Origin: Pezicula radicicola
Lineage: Eukaryota; Ascomycota; Leotiomycetes; Helotiales; Dermateaceae
DNA: 64,000 nt
NCBI GenBank assembly: GCA_003008705.1
Contig: PDUO01000058.1
Span: 66,263-130,262 of the forward strand
Direction of reading: 5' to 3'
The position numbers and the translations under genes are program-made. The notes under the pieces were generated by a model. The model was given only the letters and a program-made list of their open reading frames with translations. It did not search any database and had not been told where the DNA came from. Shown piece by piece: positions 22,186-32,966 of this stretch (its first letter is position 1; each line of letters begins with the position of its first letter).

Positions 22186-24828
22186 ATGGCACCTTTACTG
22201 GATCTCGTTACTGTAGTTCTCGGCTGCGTTGCAGGTGTCCATGGCCAGGCATGGGACCATTCACTCTTCACCTCAAGCCCTGAGGTGCTACCTTCGCGTG
22301 AGTAACTTGGTACACAATCTTGAACAATCTAACAGCCTCAATAGCCCAGACTGAGGGTGCAGGTGGCTGGGATGCTGCTCTGGGTAAAGCCAATACTTTC
22401 CTGAGCAACATGACTCTGGCAGAGAAGGTAGTGCTGCTAACAGGCAACAACGGCCCATGTGTTGGGTAAGTTAGACTTCCTTTGAGCCTTGCATACATCC
22501 TCATTGTCTTTCCAGTAATATCTCGCCAATCCCTCGCTTGGGCTTCAAAGGTCTCTGTCTTCAAGATGGCCCACTATCACTTCGGCAAGGTAGCTATGTC
22601 AGTGTCTTCCCAGCAGGCTTGACCGCAGCTGCTTCTTGGGACAGAGAGCTCCTCAACACCCGAGGACTGTACCTTGGTGAAGAGTTCCGGGATAAGGGTT
22701 CCCATGTTTATTTGGGCCCAGTTGCTGGTCCTCTAGGCCGCAGTGCTTACAATGGCCGAAACTGGGAGGGCTTTTCTCCAGACCCATATCTCACTGGTGT
22801 TGCTATGGAAGAGACAATTACAGGTGTTCAATCCGCAGGTGTTCAAGCTAGTGCAAAGCACTTCCTCGCTTATGAGCAGGAGACCATGCGGAATCCACCT
22901 GGAACCTTCGATGCAGATGTAACGCCAAATGATACGCAAATCCAGTCCATTTCATCTAACGTGGAGGACAGAACTCTCCATGAGCTCTATCTGTGGCCAT
23001 TCGCTAACTCTGTACGAGCTGGTGTTGCCAATGTCATGTGCTCTTACAATAGAGTCAACACATCCTGGGCATGCGAGAATTCTAAGCTCATGAATGGCTT
23101 GCTCAAGACTGAACTCGGCTTTCAGGGTTATGTTGTCTCTGATTGGGGAGGAACTCACACTGGAGTTGGAGCTGTCAATGCTGGCTTGGACATGACTATG
23201 CCTGGTCCTTGGAACTGGGAACCAACCACCAACACTACCGCCTCGTGGTTTGGCGGAAATCTCACTCTAGCGGTTAACAATGGTTCCGTAACTGAAAGCC
23301 GATTGGATGACATGGTCCGCCGAGTTCTTACTCCCTATTTCTTTCTGGGACAAGATACTGGATTCCCAACAGTGGACCCCTCCAGCGGCGCATACCCACA
23401 ATTAAATGAGTTCGAATCTGAGGGCTACTGGCAAGACTTCTGGACTTCATCAGGTGCAATTGGAGATGCAAACCGTGATGTCCGTGGAAATCATAGCGCG
23501 TTGATTCGAGAGCTTGGAGCTGCAGGAACTGTTCTCCTAAAGAACACAAACAATGCTCTTCCTTTGGTAGCACCTAAGAAAATTGGAATTTTCGGTAACG
23601 CTGCTGGTGATTTGACGACTGGCCCATATCCTCATGCTGATGAGTATGAATACGGATGTTTGCCTGCAGGCGGTGGCTCAGGAAGTGGTCGCTTCAGCTA
23701 TCTTGTGTCACCTCTTGACGCTATTAAGGAACGTGCAAACAAGGACGGATCCCTTGTTCAATACGTAAGTTTGAATTACTCCTGAGCTGTCTGGAGCAAG
23801 TATACTGATTCCGAGTTTTTGATCTGTAGATCTTGAACAACACACAATTAGCAATCGATGGTGGTGTTACCAAGATCTACCCTACTCCTGACGTCTGTCT
23901 TGTCTTCTTGAAGACTTGGGCCGCTGAGGGAGATGATCGTACAACTCTTCACGTTGATTGGGACGGAGATGACGTTGTGGAGCAGGTTGCGCTCTACTGC
24001 GCCAACACAATTGTCGTCTCTCAATCCACCGGTATTAATGTGATGCCTTGGGCTTCCAACCCAAATGTAACCGCCATCGTCGTCTCCCACTTATCTGGAA
24101 ACGAGATCGGAAACAGTTTGGTGGACATTCTCTACGGCGATTACAATCCATCTGGGTTCGTAAATCTCCTCTCAAAAGCAAATCCACCATGAATTGCCAT
24201 ACTAACATGCTCCGCTAGAAAACTCCCCTACACAATCGCCCACAATGAATCCGACTACGACTTCGCACCAATTACACGCACTGTAGAAAACGCCACCGAT
24301 CCCAATGCCTGGCAAGCCGACTTCACGGAGCGTCTACTTATTGACTACCGCTACTTCGACTACAACAATCTCAGCGTACTCTATGAATTCGGTTTCGGAC
24401 TAAGCTACACTACCTTCGCCCTCTCAAACCTGAGTATCGCAGCCGTCAGCAACAGCACCATCACCTCCTTACCAACATCCACAAACGTCACCACACCAGG
24501 TGGAAACCCCGAACTTTGGGAGACCGTCTACAGTGTCTCGGCCGTCGTATCAAATACTGGTAACCTTACCGGAGCAACAGTTCCACAGTTATACATCACG
24601 TTACCTGAGTCAGCTGGTGAAGGGACACCCGTTCAACAGTTGAGAGGATTCGATAAGATTAGTTTGGAGGTTGGTGAGCAGAAGATCGTTACGTTTGATT
24701 TGATGAGGAGAGATATCAGTTTCTGGGATGTTAACGTTCAGGAGTGGCGCATTCCTGAGGGAGAGTTTGGGGTTGTGGTTGGATTCTCTTCAAGAGATGC
24801 GCAGCTATCGGGGAGTTTTAATGTTTAA
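22186..24828 (+). CDS. Secreted GH3 beta-glucosidase
   Basis: Five exons, 22186-22297, 22345-22465, 22516-23764, 23830-24155 and 24219-24828, give 805 residues. GH3 enzymes remove terminal beta-D-glucose from cellobiose and other glucosides. The nucleophile is the Asp in VVSDWGGTHTG, about residue 287. The substrate pocket residues appear in FKGLCLQDGPLSLR, ASWDREL and KHFLAYEQE. The second domain starts near GTVLLKNTNNALPL, and a fibronectin III-like C-terminal domain includes FGFGLSYTTF and PVQQLRGFDKISL. A signal peptide (MAPLLDLVTVVLGCVAGVHG) directs secretion. All four joins keep phase and motif continuity. It most likely serves plant cell-wall breakdown, though glycosides other than cellobiose are possible. 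Confidence 0.96.
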
Positions 24829-25305
24829 TGACGGACTTTAATTCTATGTACATATTGAAGAATTGATAGGTAACGACTAAAAAGTAATTACAGTCATGGT
24901 TAGGATTAATTTAAAGAGGTTATGATCTTATATTAAGTCCTTCCTGATAATCTAAGTTCAATAGTACCAAACAGTAAACAAACTAGTATCTCTTTGTCTA
25001 GTAGTTATTTTTACAGCCTCTCAATTATTTGTTGCTTAGTGTGTTGCCACATTTATCTTTATTAAGGATGGTTTCTATTTCTCTAGGATTGTTTCTACTA
25101 GAGCAGCAATATCTAATTTCTCTTTATCTCCCTTATTCTACCAATCACCAAAGCCAATCTCTCAAATCCGAAATCCGAAATCTATAAAAAAAAAACAACT
25201 GACAACCAGGTTCCATTAGAGTGGTACCAACGAAAATAGGGTTGTGATGAAGGCCGATTGGCACCAGTCAAAATGAGAAAAGCTGTAGTTACCTACCTAC
25301 TAATC
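24829..25305. other. Convergent intergenic region
   Basis: 3' flanks of the beta-glucosidase and the DUF3605 gene; AT-rich, with a short A run near 25186. Nothing else is seen. Confidence 0.6.
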
Positions 25306-26439
25306 TCAAGCTTTCTTAACCACATCACTAGTCCACTCCTCCAAAACATTCTTCTCAACACCCCTCACAAGAACATGTATATGCTCCAAACTTCTAACAC
25401 TCTGCAAAGCAACCCAATTCTTAAACCAAAGAACCCTCTCCTCAGGCTTACCCCACTTGCCCTCCTCACTCTCCTCACCACCCACCCCCAACCTATCCAG
25501 AAAAACCGTCTTCACAAAATTCTCAATTCTCTCTCTACTCTGGCTGGAAACATCACCGGTTATAGGATCGGTTTCTATATTTGTTCGACTCCAGACTACG
25601 ATATGTGTTATTTCGGGTGAGATACCGTATGGCCAGTCGTTTATGAGAATTCTGTAGTCAGTGGGTGAGGCGAAGGGGATTGAGGATGTGGGTTTGAAGG
25701 GTGGTTTTCCCCAGGCTTGGGGGAGGCGGTTGGTGAGGAGGTAGTTTGTCATGGAGCCGTAGGTACGGTTTGTTTCGAATGACCATTCCATGTAGCGCCG
25801 GAGATCGGATGGTTTACGCTTGAGGATCTCGAGTTTGTTCGTTGCTGGAAATGCTTAGTTTTGTAATAAGTCAAAACTGACGAGGAAGAATAGATTGATT
25901 TGGAGGTCGTAATTGGATTTTCCTCGACTAAAGGATTACGACTGCAATGGTACTAACACACTGGTGTCCCGGCTTTGCCTTTGCATATAATCTGTTCGGG
26001 TTCTTAGCGACTTCGCTGAAGATCCTACTACATTTCTAGGTCTACCGCTCGCTATCCCTATCGGTATATTTTACACTCGAGTTATACAGACTGCAAGTCT
26101 TCTCTTCTCTGAAGGCAAACCCTGTATGTATGTATCTCAACAGTTCCATTGACTTCGAGCATTATATATCACGTGATCTGGTACCCTCAACTCGAGGCGC
26201 GGGAAGTCTCAAGAAAGAGCGAGTGACAATGCAGGGTACTAAGATGATATACTCTAATGCTTGGAGGAACAAATGAAACATTGACACTTACCAATGATCT
26301 CTTTCAGATCATCCCACGTATGCAGTTGGTACTCCTCATCGGTCTGTGATAAAACCCATCTATCGGTCGCGGTCAATGGAAATGGTGATTCCTCCAGTCC
26401 AGTATTATTATCTTTCTCTTCGACTCTGGCCTCCCCCAT
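25306..26439 (-). CDS. DUF3605 protein (N-acetylglucosamine-induced protein 1-like)
   Basis: Two exons, 26439-26292 and 25844-25306, give 228 residues. DUF3605 (PF12239) proteins are widespread in fungi; one is known as N-acetylglucosamine-induced protein 1, but their biochemical role is not known. Family features are seen: FPLTATDRWVLSQTDEEYQLHTWDDLKEII at the start, then LEILKRKPSDLRRYMEWS, LINDWPYGISPEITHIVVWSR, the second-half segment IENFVKTVFLD, and LWFKNWVALQSVRSLEHIHVLVRG. No signal peptide or membrane segment. The intron is 447 bp, long for this genome, but its donor (GTAAGT) and acceptor (TTCCAG) are good and the join ATTG/CA restores the family sequence. Confidence 0.88.
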
Positions 26440-26928
26440 AGTTGCTGGACTGGGTGAATGTTGGCTTGGATATGGTGTTGGTGAGGTGAAGCGTGACGCT
26501 GGGGAAAGTACATGAAAGTAAAGTCTGGATCTAATCTAATCTACCCTGTGATAGATCGGCTCGCCCATTTTCGGAGCGGAGCGAGGTCTCTCAATGGCTC
26601 GGATTATTCAACATCAGCACATCCACACATCAGCACATCAGCATAACCGAGCCCTTTGAGGTTAAACTTTCCACGAAGGCACCTTTCGTCGTGCACTACT
26701 ACCGGTACCACCCTCCGAGGAAGGAGAAGCCAAATAATCCCCGGATTTTCTTCACTAGTCACACAATCTCACACGGAATACCTTATATTCCCTTCGGTCG
26801 CAGTTTGCTGTTCACTCTTGAAATCCAAGGGCGATCCTCAATTGTAAAGTGCCTCACCCGAGAGAGAGCTCAACACTTTTTCCCGAAGACCGACTTCTCC
26901 CCGCCTGTCAACAACACAACAGCTCAAG
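26440..26928. other. Divergent promoter region
   Basis: About 490 bp between the DUF3605 gene (minus) and cytochrome b5 reductase (plus), presumably holding both promoters. Tandem CAGCACATC-type words occur near 26615-26645. Confidence 0.55.
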
Positions 26929-28016
26929 ATGTCATCCTCATATCTCTCGAAGAGTTATATCAATGGTGTTTATATTCCATCAGGTCTTTTGATCTTTGGA
27001 ACCCTGATTGTCAAGAAGGAATGGCTTCCGTTCGCTGTCCTGCTCTCTTTGGCCCTCGGAGGCTTGAAGATTTTCAGCGGCGCAAGTAAGCATTTGCTCA
27101 CACATAGATATCCAAATCGTAGCAGAGGCTTACCGGACATTTAGGTGCTGCTCCGGTTCTTAAGCCTACTGTCTTCCAGGATTTCAAGCTCAAGGAGAAG
27201 ACCATTCTCTCGCACAATACCGCAATGTCAGTATCCCCAAATCCCAAATATACAACATGCTAATTGGCACAGCTACCGCTTCTCCCTTCCAACTCCCTCC
27301 TCTATCCTCGGTCTACCAATCGGTCAGCACATCTCCATCTCCGCCAATCTTCCACAACCCGATGGACAAACCAAAGAGATCGTGCGCTCCTACACTCCCG
27401 TCTCCGGCGACCACCAACCTGGCTACTTCGACCTCCTCATCAAGTCCTACCCAACGGGTAACATCTCGAAATACATGGCTTCTCTCACTGTTGGTCAAAC
27501 AATCAAGGTCCGCGGTCCAAAGGGCGCAATGGTATACACTCCCAACATGGTCCGCCATTTCGGAATGATTGCTGGAGGAACTGGTATTACACCAATGTTG
27601 CAGATTATCCGTGCTGTTATCAGAGGTCGTGCTTCTGGTGACAAGACCGAGATTGATTTGATCTTTGCAAATGTTAACCCGGAGGATATCCTTTTGAAGG
27701 AGGATTTGGATCAATTGGCTGCCGAGGATAAGGGATTCAGAGTTCACTACGTCCTTAATAACCCACCCGAGAAGTGGGATGGTGGTGTTGGATTTGTTAC
27801 TCCTGAGATGATTACCGTATGTTCATTCCCAGCTTGTACAGTGATTTGGTTCTAACTTGCGTATAGAAATGGTTGCCAAAGGCTGCAGATGATGTCAAGC
27901 TTCTCCTCTGTGGACCTCCTCCCATGATTAGCGCCATGAAGAAGGCTTCAGAGGGTCTCGGATTCAAGAAGGCTAAGCCTGTCAGCAAGTTAGAGGACCA
28001 AGTCTTTGCGTTCTAG
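26929..28016 (+). CDS. cbr1: NADH-cytochrome b5 reductase, microsomal type
   Basis: Four exons, 26929-27085, 27145-27226, 27273-27816 and 27867-28016, give 310 residues. The enzyme passes electrons from NADH through FAD to cytochrome b5 for fatty-acid desaturation, sterol synthesis and P450 reactions. An N-terminal membrane anchor ([27 protein letters not shown]) is followed by the FAD-binding RSYTPVSG and [18 protein letters not shown], the NADH-binding [13 protein letters not shown] and the CGPPPM motif near the C-terminus, which ends EDQVFAF. Length fits Cbr1 rather than the mitochondrial Mcr1, which has a targeting peptide. The anchor suggests an ER or outer mitochondrial membrane location. 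Each splice join is in phase. Confidence 0.95.
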
Positions 28017-29128
28017 ATGGTACAAGATAAGAAGGCTAGAAATGACGAAAAGAGACCGGAGTACGGTGTCGGGGGTACGTAGATAAGAAGGGGAAAAGTG
28101 CAAAGTGCATACGTCCATAGTTCTGACTTTTAATTGGGATGTGTTGGCGTCACTTTAGCAATAGCGCGGAGTATGATCCAGACTCTTACCATCATAGACT
28201 ATTTTGACCTGGATCCCCGATTATGGCAAGACAATTAGAGTTTTCTGCAATGGATTACTTGTATCCGTGATTAAGGTGAAAGGGAAAGTAAGTTAACTTC
28301 TTTGGCAAGAATAGATGCACATTCAAAAGGCAGAATTAGCTGGTAAAGTCTCATACATATCACTAACTTGCCACCAATCACCAAAATCAATCAAAACGTA
28401 CTTTATGTGATATCGACTTGGCCATTGATTTGAATTATCACAGTTAATTACAGTTAATTACAGACTAAGCTACCTAAAAAAGTTGGAATAGTAGGTACAG
28501 CACCTTTCGTACTTCGTGCATACCCTACTTCGTATACCACTATTTCCCTTTTAGGCAACTCCGAAAAATCATGACCCGAATCGCCCATTCGCTATACTTT
28601 TCATCACGAGAGGAGAGTTGCTGATGTGGTACGAGTCGGGTTGTGGGATAAGAGGACTCTCGTTCCTTGTTATGGCGGTTTTGGAATCATGTTAAGGTAC
28701 TTACTCATGTAAATAAGGGGTCTTGTTCTAGTATCTATAGATATATTGGGGTGGGTCCTTTTGTCTTTATCTTTTTGTGGTTCTTTTGTTTATTGGTTTT
28801 GTAGGTCTTGTATTTCTTTGTTTTTGTTAAGTGGGAAGAGATTGAGGAGGTTATGCTGTGATGTGGCGTTGTGTGGTCTAGGAGGATGGTATGGTATGAG
28901 TGTGCCCTAGGTGCTAAGGGTATCTAGGTACCTAGGTACCTTGGAAACTGAGAAAGGTGAGGTTGTGAAGTGATGTTTTCCCTCTTCTTTTCCACTTTCT
29001 TTTTGGGGGGAGCGGAGGGGGGAAACTCTCAATGTTTGGTGACTGTGTGATGGTTGAGAGGAATTGACTATAAATAAGTATGCCAGAGTAGTGATTGCGG
29101 TTGTGTTGTGTTTTTTCTTTTAGTTTGT
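28017..29128. other. Convergent intergenic region
   Basis: About 1.1 kb between cbr1 (plus) and the F-box gene (minus). Small palindromic CTAGGTACCTAGGTACC repeats occur around 28925-28942. No gene is seen. Confidence 0.55.
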
Positions 29129-29827
29129 CTATACTCGGCTACGGTAGATTTTGTGGGTGTGATAGTACAACTTGCCGTCTTTGCTTTTCACAGCCTTTTT
29201 AGCCCTTTGAGCTTCTGCGAGGTTGCCCATGCAGTAGTGCTTGCCTACCATCTCCCTTTCTAAGGAGCACAATAACCTTGGTATTATACTTCGCCTGGCA
29301 TTCTGTAAGCCACACAGCCTCTCATATTCCATCCTCAACCAGCATTTCTCATCCGAGAATGACCAGTGAATATTTGGAAAGGCGTCCAAGTATCTCAAAT
29401 ATTGAGGTCCTGGCTTGCTTAGCCATCTCTTATATGTCCCAACCTTTGGCACCCAGTATGTAAACGTCCCGTTCCTATCCATTCCCCACCACTTCTTACT
29501 ACCTTTGAAGTATCTTGATTGTGCGTCGACTTCTAGGTATATGATTTCGTCATTCTGTGGAACTAGCCAGCCTGATACTAGGATTGACTGTAGGTGCTCG
29601 TCTACGATTGGGTGTCGCTTTCTGATTATGGCGTTGAAGAGATCGGGGGTTACGTGATCTCGACATCTTCTATTTACTGCTTTGAAGGTGACGAGGTCGT
29701 CTCCGTTTAGGTCGTACAGGATTTGTAGGAGGAGTTCTGTTGGGAGGTTGGAGAGGAAGTCGGTTTTTGGAATTGATGAGGGTTTCCTCTTGGACTTGGA
29801 GGCGAAAATGTTCTTTAATTTCACCAT
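29129..29827 (-). CDS. F-box protein
   Basis: A single exon of 232 residues. After a basic N-terminus (MVKLKNIFASKSKRKPS) comes an F-box, about residues 23-62: DFLSNLPTELLLQILYDL, then GDDLVTFKAVNRRCRD. F-box proteins link substrates to Skp1-Cullin-F-box ubiquitin ligases. The rest is rich in Trp and Tyr (WWGMDRNGTFTYWVP) with no repeat type such as WD40 or LRR, so a substrate cannot be proposed. Composition and the intact frame indicate a real gene. Confidence 0.8.
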   Translation of the reverse strand: MVKLKNIFASKSKRKPSSIPKTDFLSNLPTELLLQILYDLNGDDLVTFKAVNRRCRDHVTPDLFNAIIRKRHPIVDEHLQSILVSGWLVPQNDEIIYLEVDAQSRYFKGSKKWWGMDRNGTFTYWVPKVGTYKRWLSKPGPQYLRYLDAFPNIHWSFSDEKCWLRMEYERLCGLQNARRSIIPRLLCSLEREMVGKHYCMGNLAEAQRAKKAVKSKDGKLYYHTHKIYRSRV

Positions 29828-30680
29828 TTTTCTTGATGACTTTTTGTTGGATGTAGAAGGTGTTTCGGTGTGGGATGATGGTGAGTTATATGTAAGAGCT
29901 TGGAAATTATTTACTAGGTAAAACTTTAGCTTGTCTTGTTTTGTAACTTAGTCTTTCTGTGTATGGGTGCTGCAGCTTATTTTTGTTTATAGTGAGTGAT
30001 GGTGATAGTGATAGTGATGATGAAAATGAAAATTGACATACTATGAGACTCGATATGCGAACAGGGCTATTGCAACGAGTATCCCAATATAGAAATACCC
30101 GTCCGCCCACCCTGTAGTGTTCGTTTTTAGGGCCTTCTCGACCTCGCTTTTCTTCTTCTTTTTTTTGGCGTTCTGTTATGTTGATTCTGCACTTCCTTTA
30201 AGGTCTGTCTGTGGTCTGCTTATGAGTCTCACGAGAACTTAGCGACTACAATGACAGTATTACTTAGTTTCGTTGAAACTTCTTGAATTCGAAGTTGCGA
30301 TGAATTTTTGCAGTCGTGTGACATACAATGATGAGCAAAATTTTCATGGTGAAATTTCTAGAAAGACTTAGTTGGATCCGTTTCTACATGGTTTAACTGG
30401 TGACGATTTCTTGTGGAGTACTGCTGCACCGGTTCATTTAGTATTATACTGAACTAATATAGTTTGAAGTTTGTATACCTTAGATGCTGTATGTCACACA
30501 CCACTAAGGTCATGAGGAATTTGGTGGGTCTGGGTCAGTTTATATCTACAAAGTATTTACTCTTCTACCAAAGTGATCGACTTATAATTACCTATCAGCT
30601 CAGCACAACGGAGATTCATCTAGTACAAGCAAAATTAACACAACCACAACCACAACCACAACCACAAGCAGAAACCCAGA
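29828..30680. other. Divergent region between F-box gene and small membrane-protein gene
   Basis: Contains a CCACAA microsatellite at about 30641-30668, just upstream of the small gene's ATG. No further gene. Confidence 0.5.
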
Positions 30681-31153
30681 ATGTACCTCCCAGATGTTAA
30701 ATTGGGCCAATGCCAAAGTAAGCTATCTCCAAAATACAAACAGAAACAAAAATCTAGACCCCAGCTTCCTTCCCTTCCTCCTTCCAACTCCCAAAACACC
30801 ATCTCTAAAATCAAAATCCCACAGCCCAAAAGCACAAACTAACAACCCCTCAAAAAGCAGTAACTCCAAACACAATATTAAATCAAATACTCCATCAACT
30901 CACAGAACTCACACCAGGAATAACCCAAAGAATCGAAGTTAATAATCTGAGCAACATGATAACTACACGGACAACTCAGAATATTGATACGAATTTGACG
31001 GGGAAGAATTTTAAGCATAGTTGGAATCAAGCTGGTGTTGCAGCTGCTATTTTTGCGGGGGGTGTGGTCTTTTTGCTTTTGTTGGTTTTTGGGGGGTTGT
31101 TTTTGTGTAGGGGGAGGAAGAAGGAGAAGGTTAATGGGGGTGGTGGTGTTTAG
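30681..31153 (+). CDS. Probable small single-pass membrane protein
   Basis: Proposed exons are 30681-30717 and 30858-31153 (intron GTAAGC...AAAAAG, 140 bp), giving 110 residues. The start reads MYLPDVKLGQCQ. The second exon reads through PNTILNQILHQLTELTPGITQRIEVNNLSN, then N-glycosylation-like NLTG, then one transmembrane helix (AGVAAAIFAGGVVFLLLLVFGGLFLC) followed by a basic stop-transfer stretch (RGRKKEKVNGGGGV). This is a type I-like layout with a short luminal or outer part. No family recognised. The second exon is the better supported part; the first exon and acceptor are inferred from phase only. An ATG at 30956 would give a shorter 65-residue version. Confidence 0.45.
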
Positions 31154-31780
31154 GGGAGGGTGATGAGTGATACTTTGGAGTGAGGTTGAAATGGTGTTGT
31201 ATGGAGTTTAGAGAGAGGTTTAATTTAGAGTTGGGGAGTTATTGATGGAAAGGGATGGGGGAAGGGGCGTTGGGCAACTTTTGAAGATGGGGCTTCGTTT
31301 TTATATCGTCTTTGTTGCTTAGGTACTGCTATATAGCAAGATCGTCGAGGGTGTTACTATTCCCGAGACATTTGCAAGGAGCTTTCCTCTACTTCTTCGC
31401 TAAAGAATTAGATCTAAAGGAAAATGGGTTTTCATTTGTTGTACATACGCTAAGTCTTGGCTGAGAGGGTTGCAAGAGTGGTACATTACACAATACGTAT
31501 AATAACTTCTATGCTTATAGTCATATGGCCACCGATCGGTTGATGTTAACTGACTTGACTTTGCAAAATGAGCGCAGCCACGCAGATTCTAAAGATGAAT
31601 ATCGATGTACGTGTGCGGAGCAATACCATAGATACAGACACCGAGTGTCTGGAAGAACCTGGCCTGCCGTTTAAGTTCGAACTTGAACAAGTCGGAACCG
31701 TTAGGCTCATAGTCCTTCGTAGGTACATTTCATGTCAAAGATCAGGTATGACCAATTGACGCACAAATTGTTGCAAATCC
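31154..31780. other. Convergent intergenic region
   Basis: About 630 bp, 3' flanks of the small membrane-protein gene and the SND2 gene. Frames near 31546-31759 overlap on opposite strands and look like chance. Confidence 0.55.
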
Positions 31781-32269
31781 TTATGCAGCTCTCCTCTGCT
31801 TTCTGTTGCCCACTGGCGCCTGTTCCTCCGGCATCTGTTGTCCCTGTCCACCACCCATCATGCCCCTAGCCATTCCCAATAGTCCGTATCCCTTATAAGC
31901 TCCATACACCGGAACCGTGGCCCAGAGCAGCCATCCCCAGTTTCCAAACAGCATTACCACCACCAGACTAGCCCACGTAACCCATATCACATCGAACATG
32001 TACTCTGTCAATCCTGGAGCCTCCAAATCTTCGCCTGAGCTCTTCAAGGCCTTGGTATTTGGGTCGAAGCTGGGACGGCCGGTGCGCTCTAGGATAAATT
32101 CGCTGATGAAGCATGGGAGCGAGAGGATGAAGTAGGCTAGGAGAGAACGCCGTCGAATGAGGAGGGAAAAGAGGAGGAAGACCACATTAATCGTAAGTGT
32201 GCCGATATGAAGATTTTGGAGCTTGTTGATATTCGATTTCGCGCGGTCTTTCTTTGCTTTTTGCGCCAT
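31781..32269 (-). CDS. SND2/TMEM208 homologue, SRP-independent ER targeting
   Basis: A single exon of 162 residues. The family (yeast Snd2/Env10, human TMEM208, DUF788) is part of the SND route that brings some membrane proteins to the ER without SRP. Features are the basic N-terminus (MAQKAKKDRAKSNINKLQNLH), paired hydrophobic hairpins (INVVFLLFSLLI and LLAYFILSLPCFISEFILE), the conserved ERTGRPSFD, then DVIWVTWASLVVVMLFGNWGWLLWATVPVYGAYK, and a C-terminal tail ending NRKQRRAA. I chose the ATG at 32269 because the family begins there; in-frame codons upstream lie in a TTC repeat. Divergent from APC3/CDC27. Confidence 0.9.
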   Translation of the reverse strand: MAQKAKKDRAKSNINKLQNLHIGTLTINVVFLLFSLLIRRRSLLAYFILSLPCFISEFILERTGRPSFDPNTKALKSSGEDLEAPGLTEYMFDVIWVTWASLVVVMLFGNWGWLLWATVPVYGAYKGYGLLGMARGMMGGGQGQQMPEEQAPVGNRKQRRAA

Positions 32270-32966
32270 ATTGACTATAGTCTTTTCTTCTTCTTCTTCT
32301 TCTTCTTCTTTCTTCTTTTTTTTTGTTTGCAGATATATGGAGTACAGTATGAGGAAGAATGGGTGATTCTGATTGATGTGGACGAGGCTGAAAATCTTTA
32401 GCGCCGATTGTTGCCAGGCCACGAACAAAGGCTCTGGGCCAATGGGTGCAATCCGCGTTCAACGAACCATAACATTGCGAACCGCATCAACTATGACCGG
32501 GAGCATCCAGACGACTGTGCTATAGTCGAGGATTAATAGTATTTCGATTCTTTGATCTTTGATCTTTGATCCTTCATCTCCGCTCTTGCGCCTTTTCTAT
32601 TGTTTTTGCTGTCAAGAGCCTTGTGTCTCTCGTCCCCAACCCCCCAGCCGCGCCTTTTTTCAGTGACGAGAGCTCCCGGCCCTCAATCACCGTCTCCACG
32701 ACCACGACCCTAATTGTTTAGCTTTCCTGTTCGTCACCGCTGCTCTTCATAATCGTAATGGCCCTACAGTCGTAGCAACTATCTGCGCATCTCGATCGAA
32801 TCTCGGAGAGCTCTTACTCGTTGTGGAGGATTTCTGTTTAGACGCGCGAGAATCTTGGAGAGAATCACACAACCGCCGAGCACCTCTCGTCGGCCATATG
32901 GCTACGCCTCCATAGAATTCTACATACTCTGCTTAGACATTCTCATTCCGTCACAACTCGCCCAGC
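32270..32966. promoter_or_regulatory. Divergent promoter with TTC microsatellite
   Basis: About 700 bp between the SND2 gene and CDC27. A (TTC)n/(TCT)n run occupies about 32282-32322, close to the SND2 start, and would be a polypurine tract in its 5' leader. ATCTTTG repeats are near 32550-32570. Confidence 0.55.

Noticed and set aside
30694..30942. 82-codon frame rich in Asn, Ser, Lys and Pro before the small membrane-protein exon
   Set aside because: A different frame through the same DNA joins in phase with the transmembrane exon and gives a better protein.
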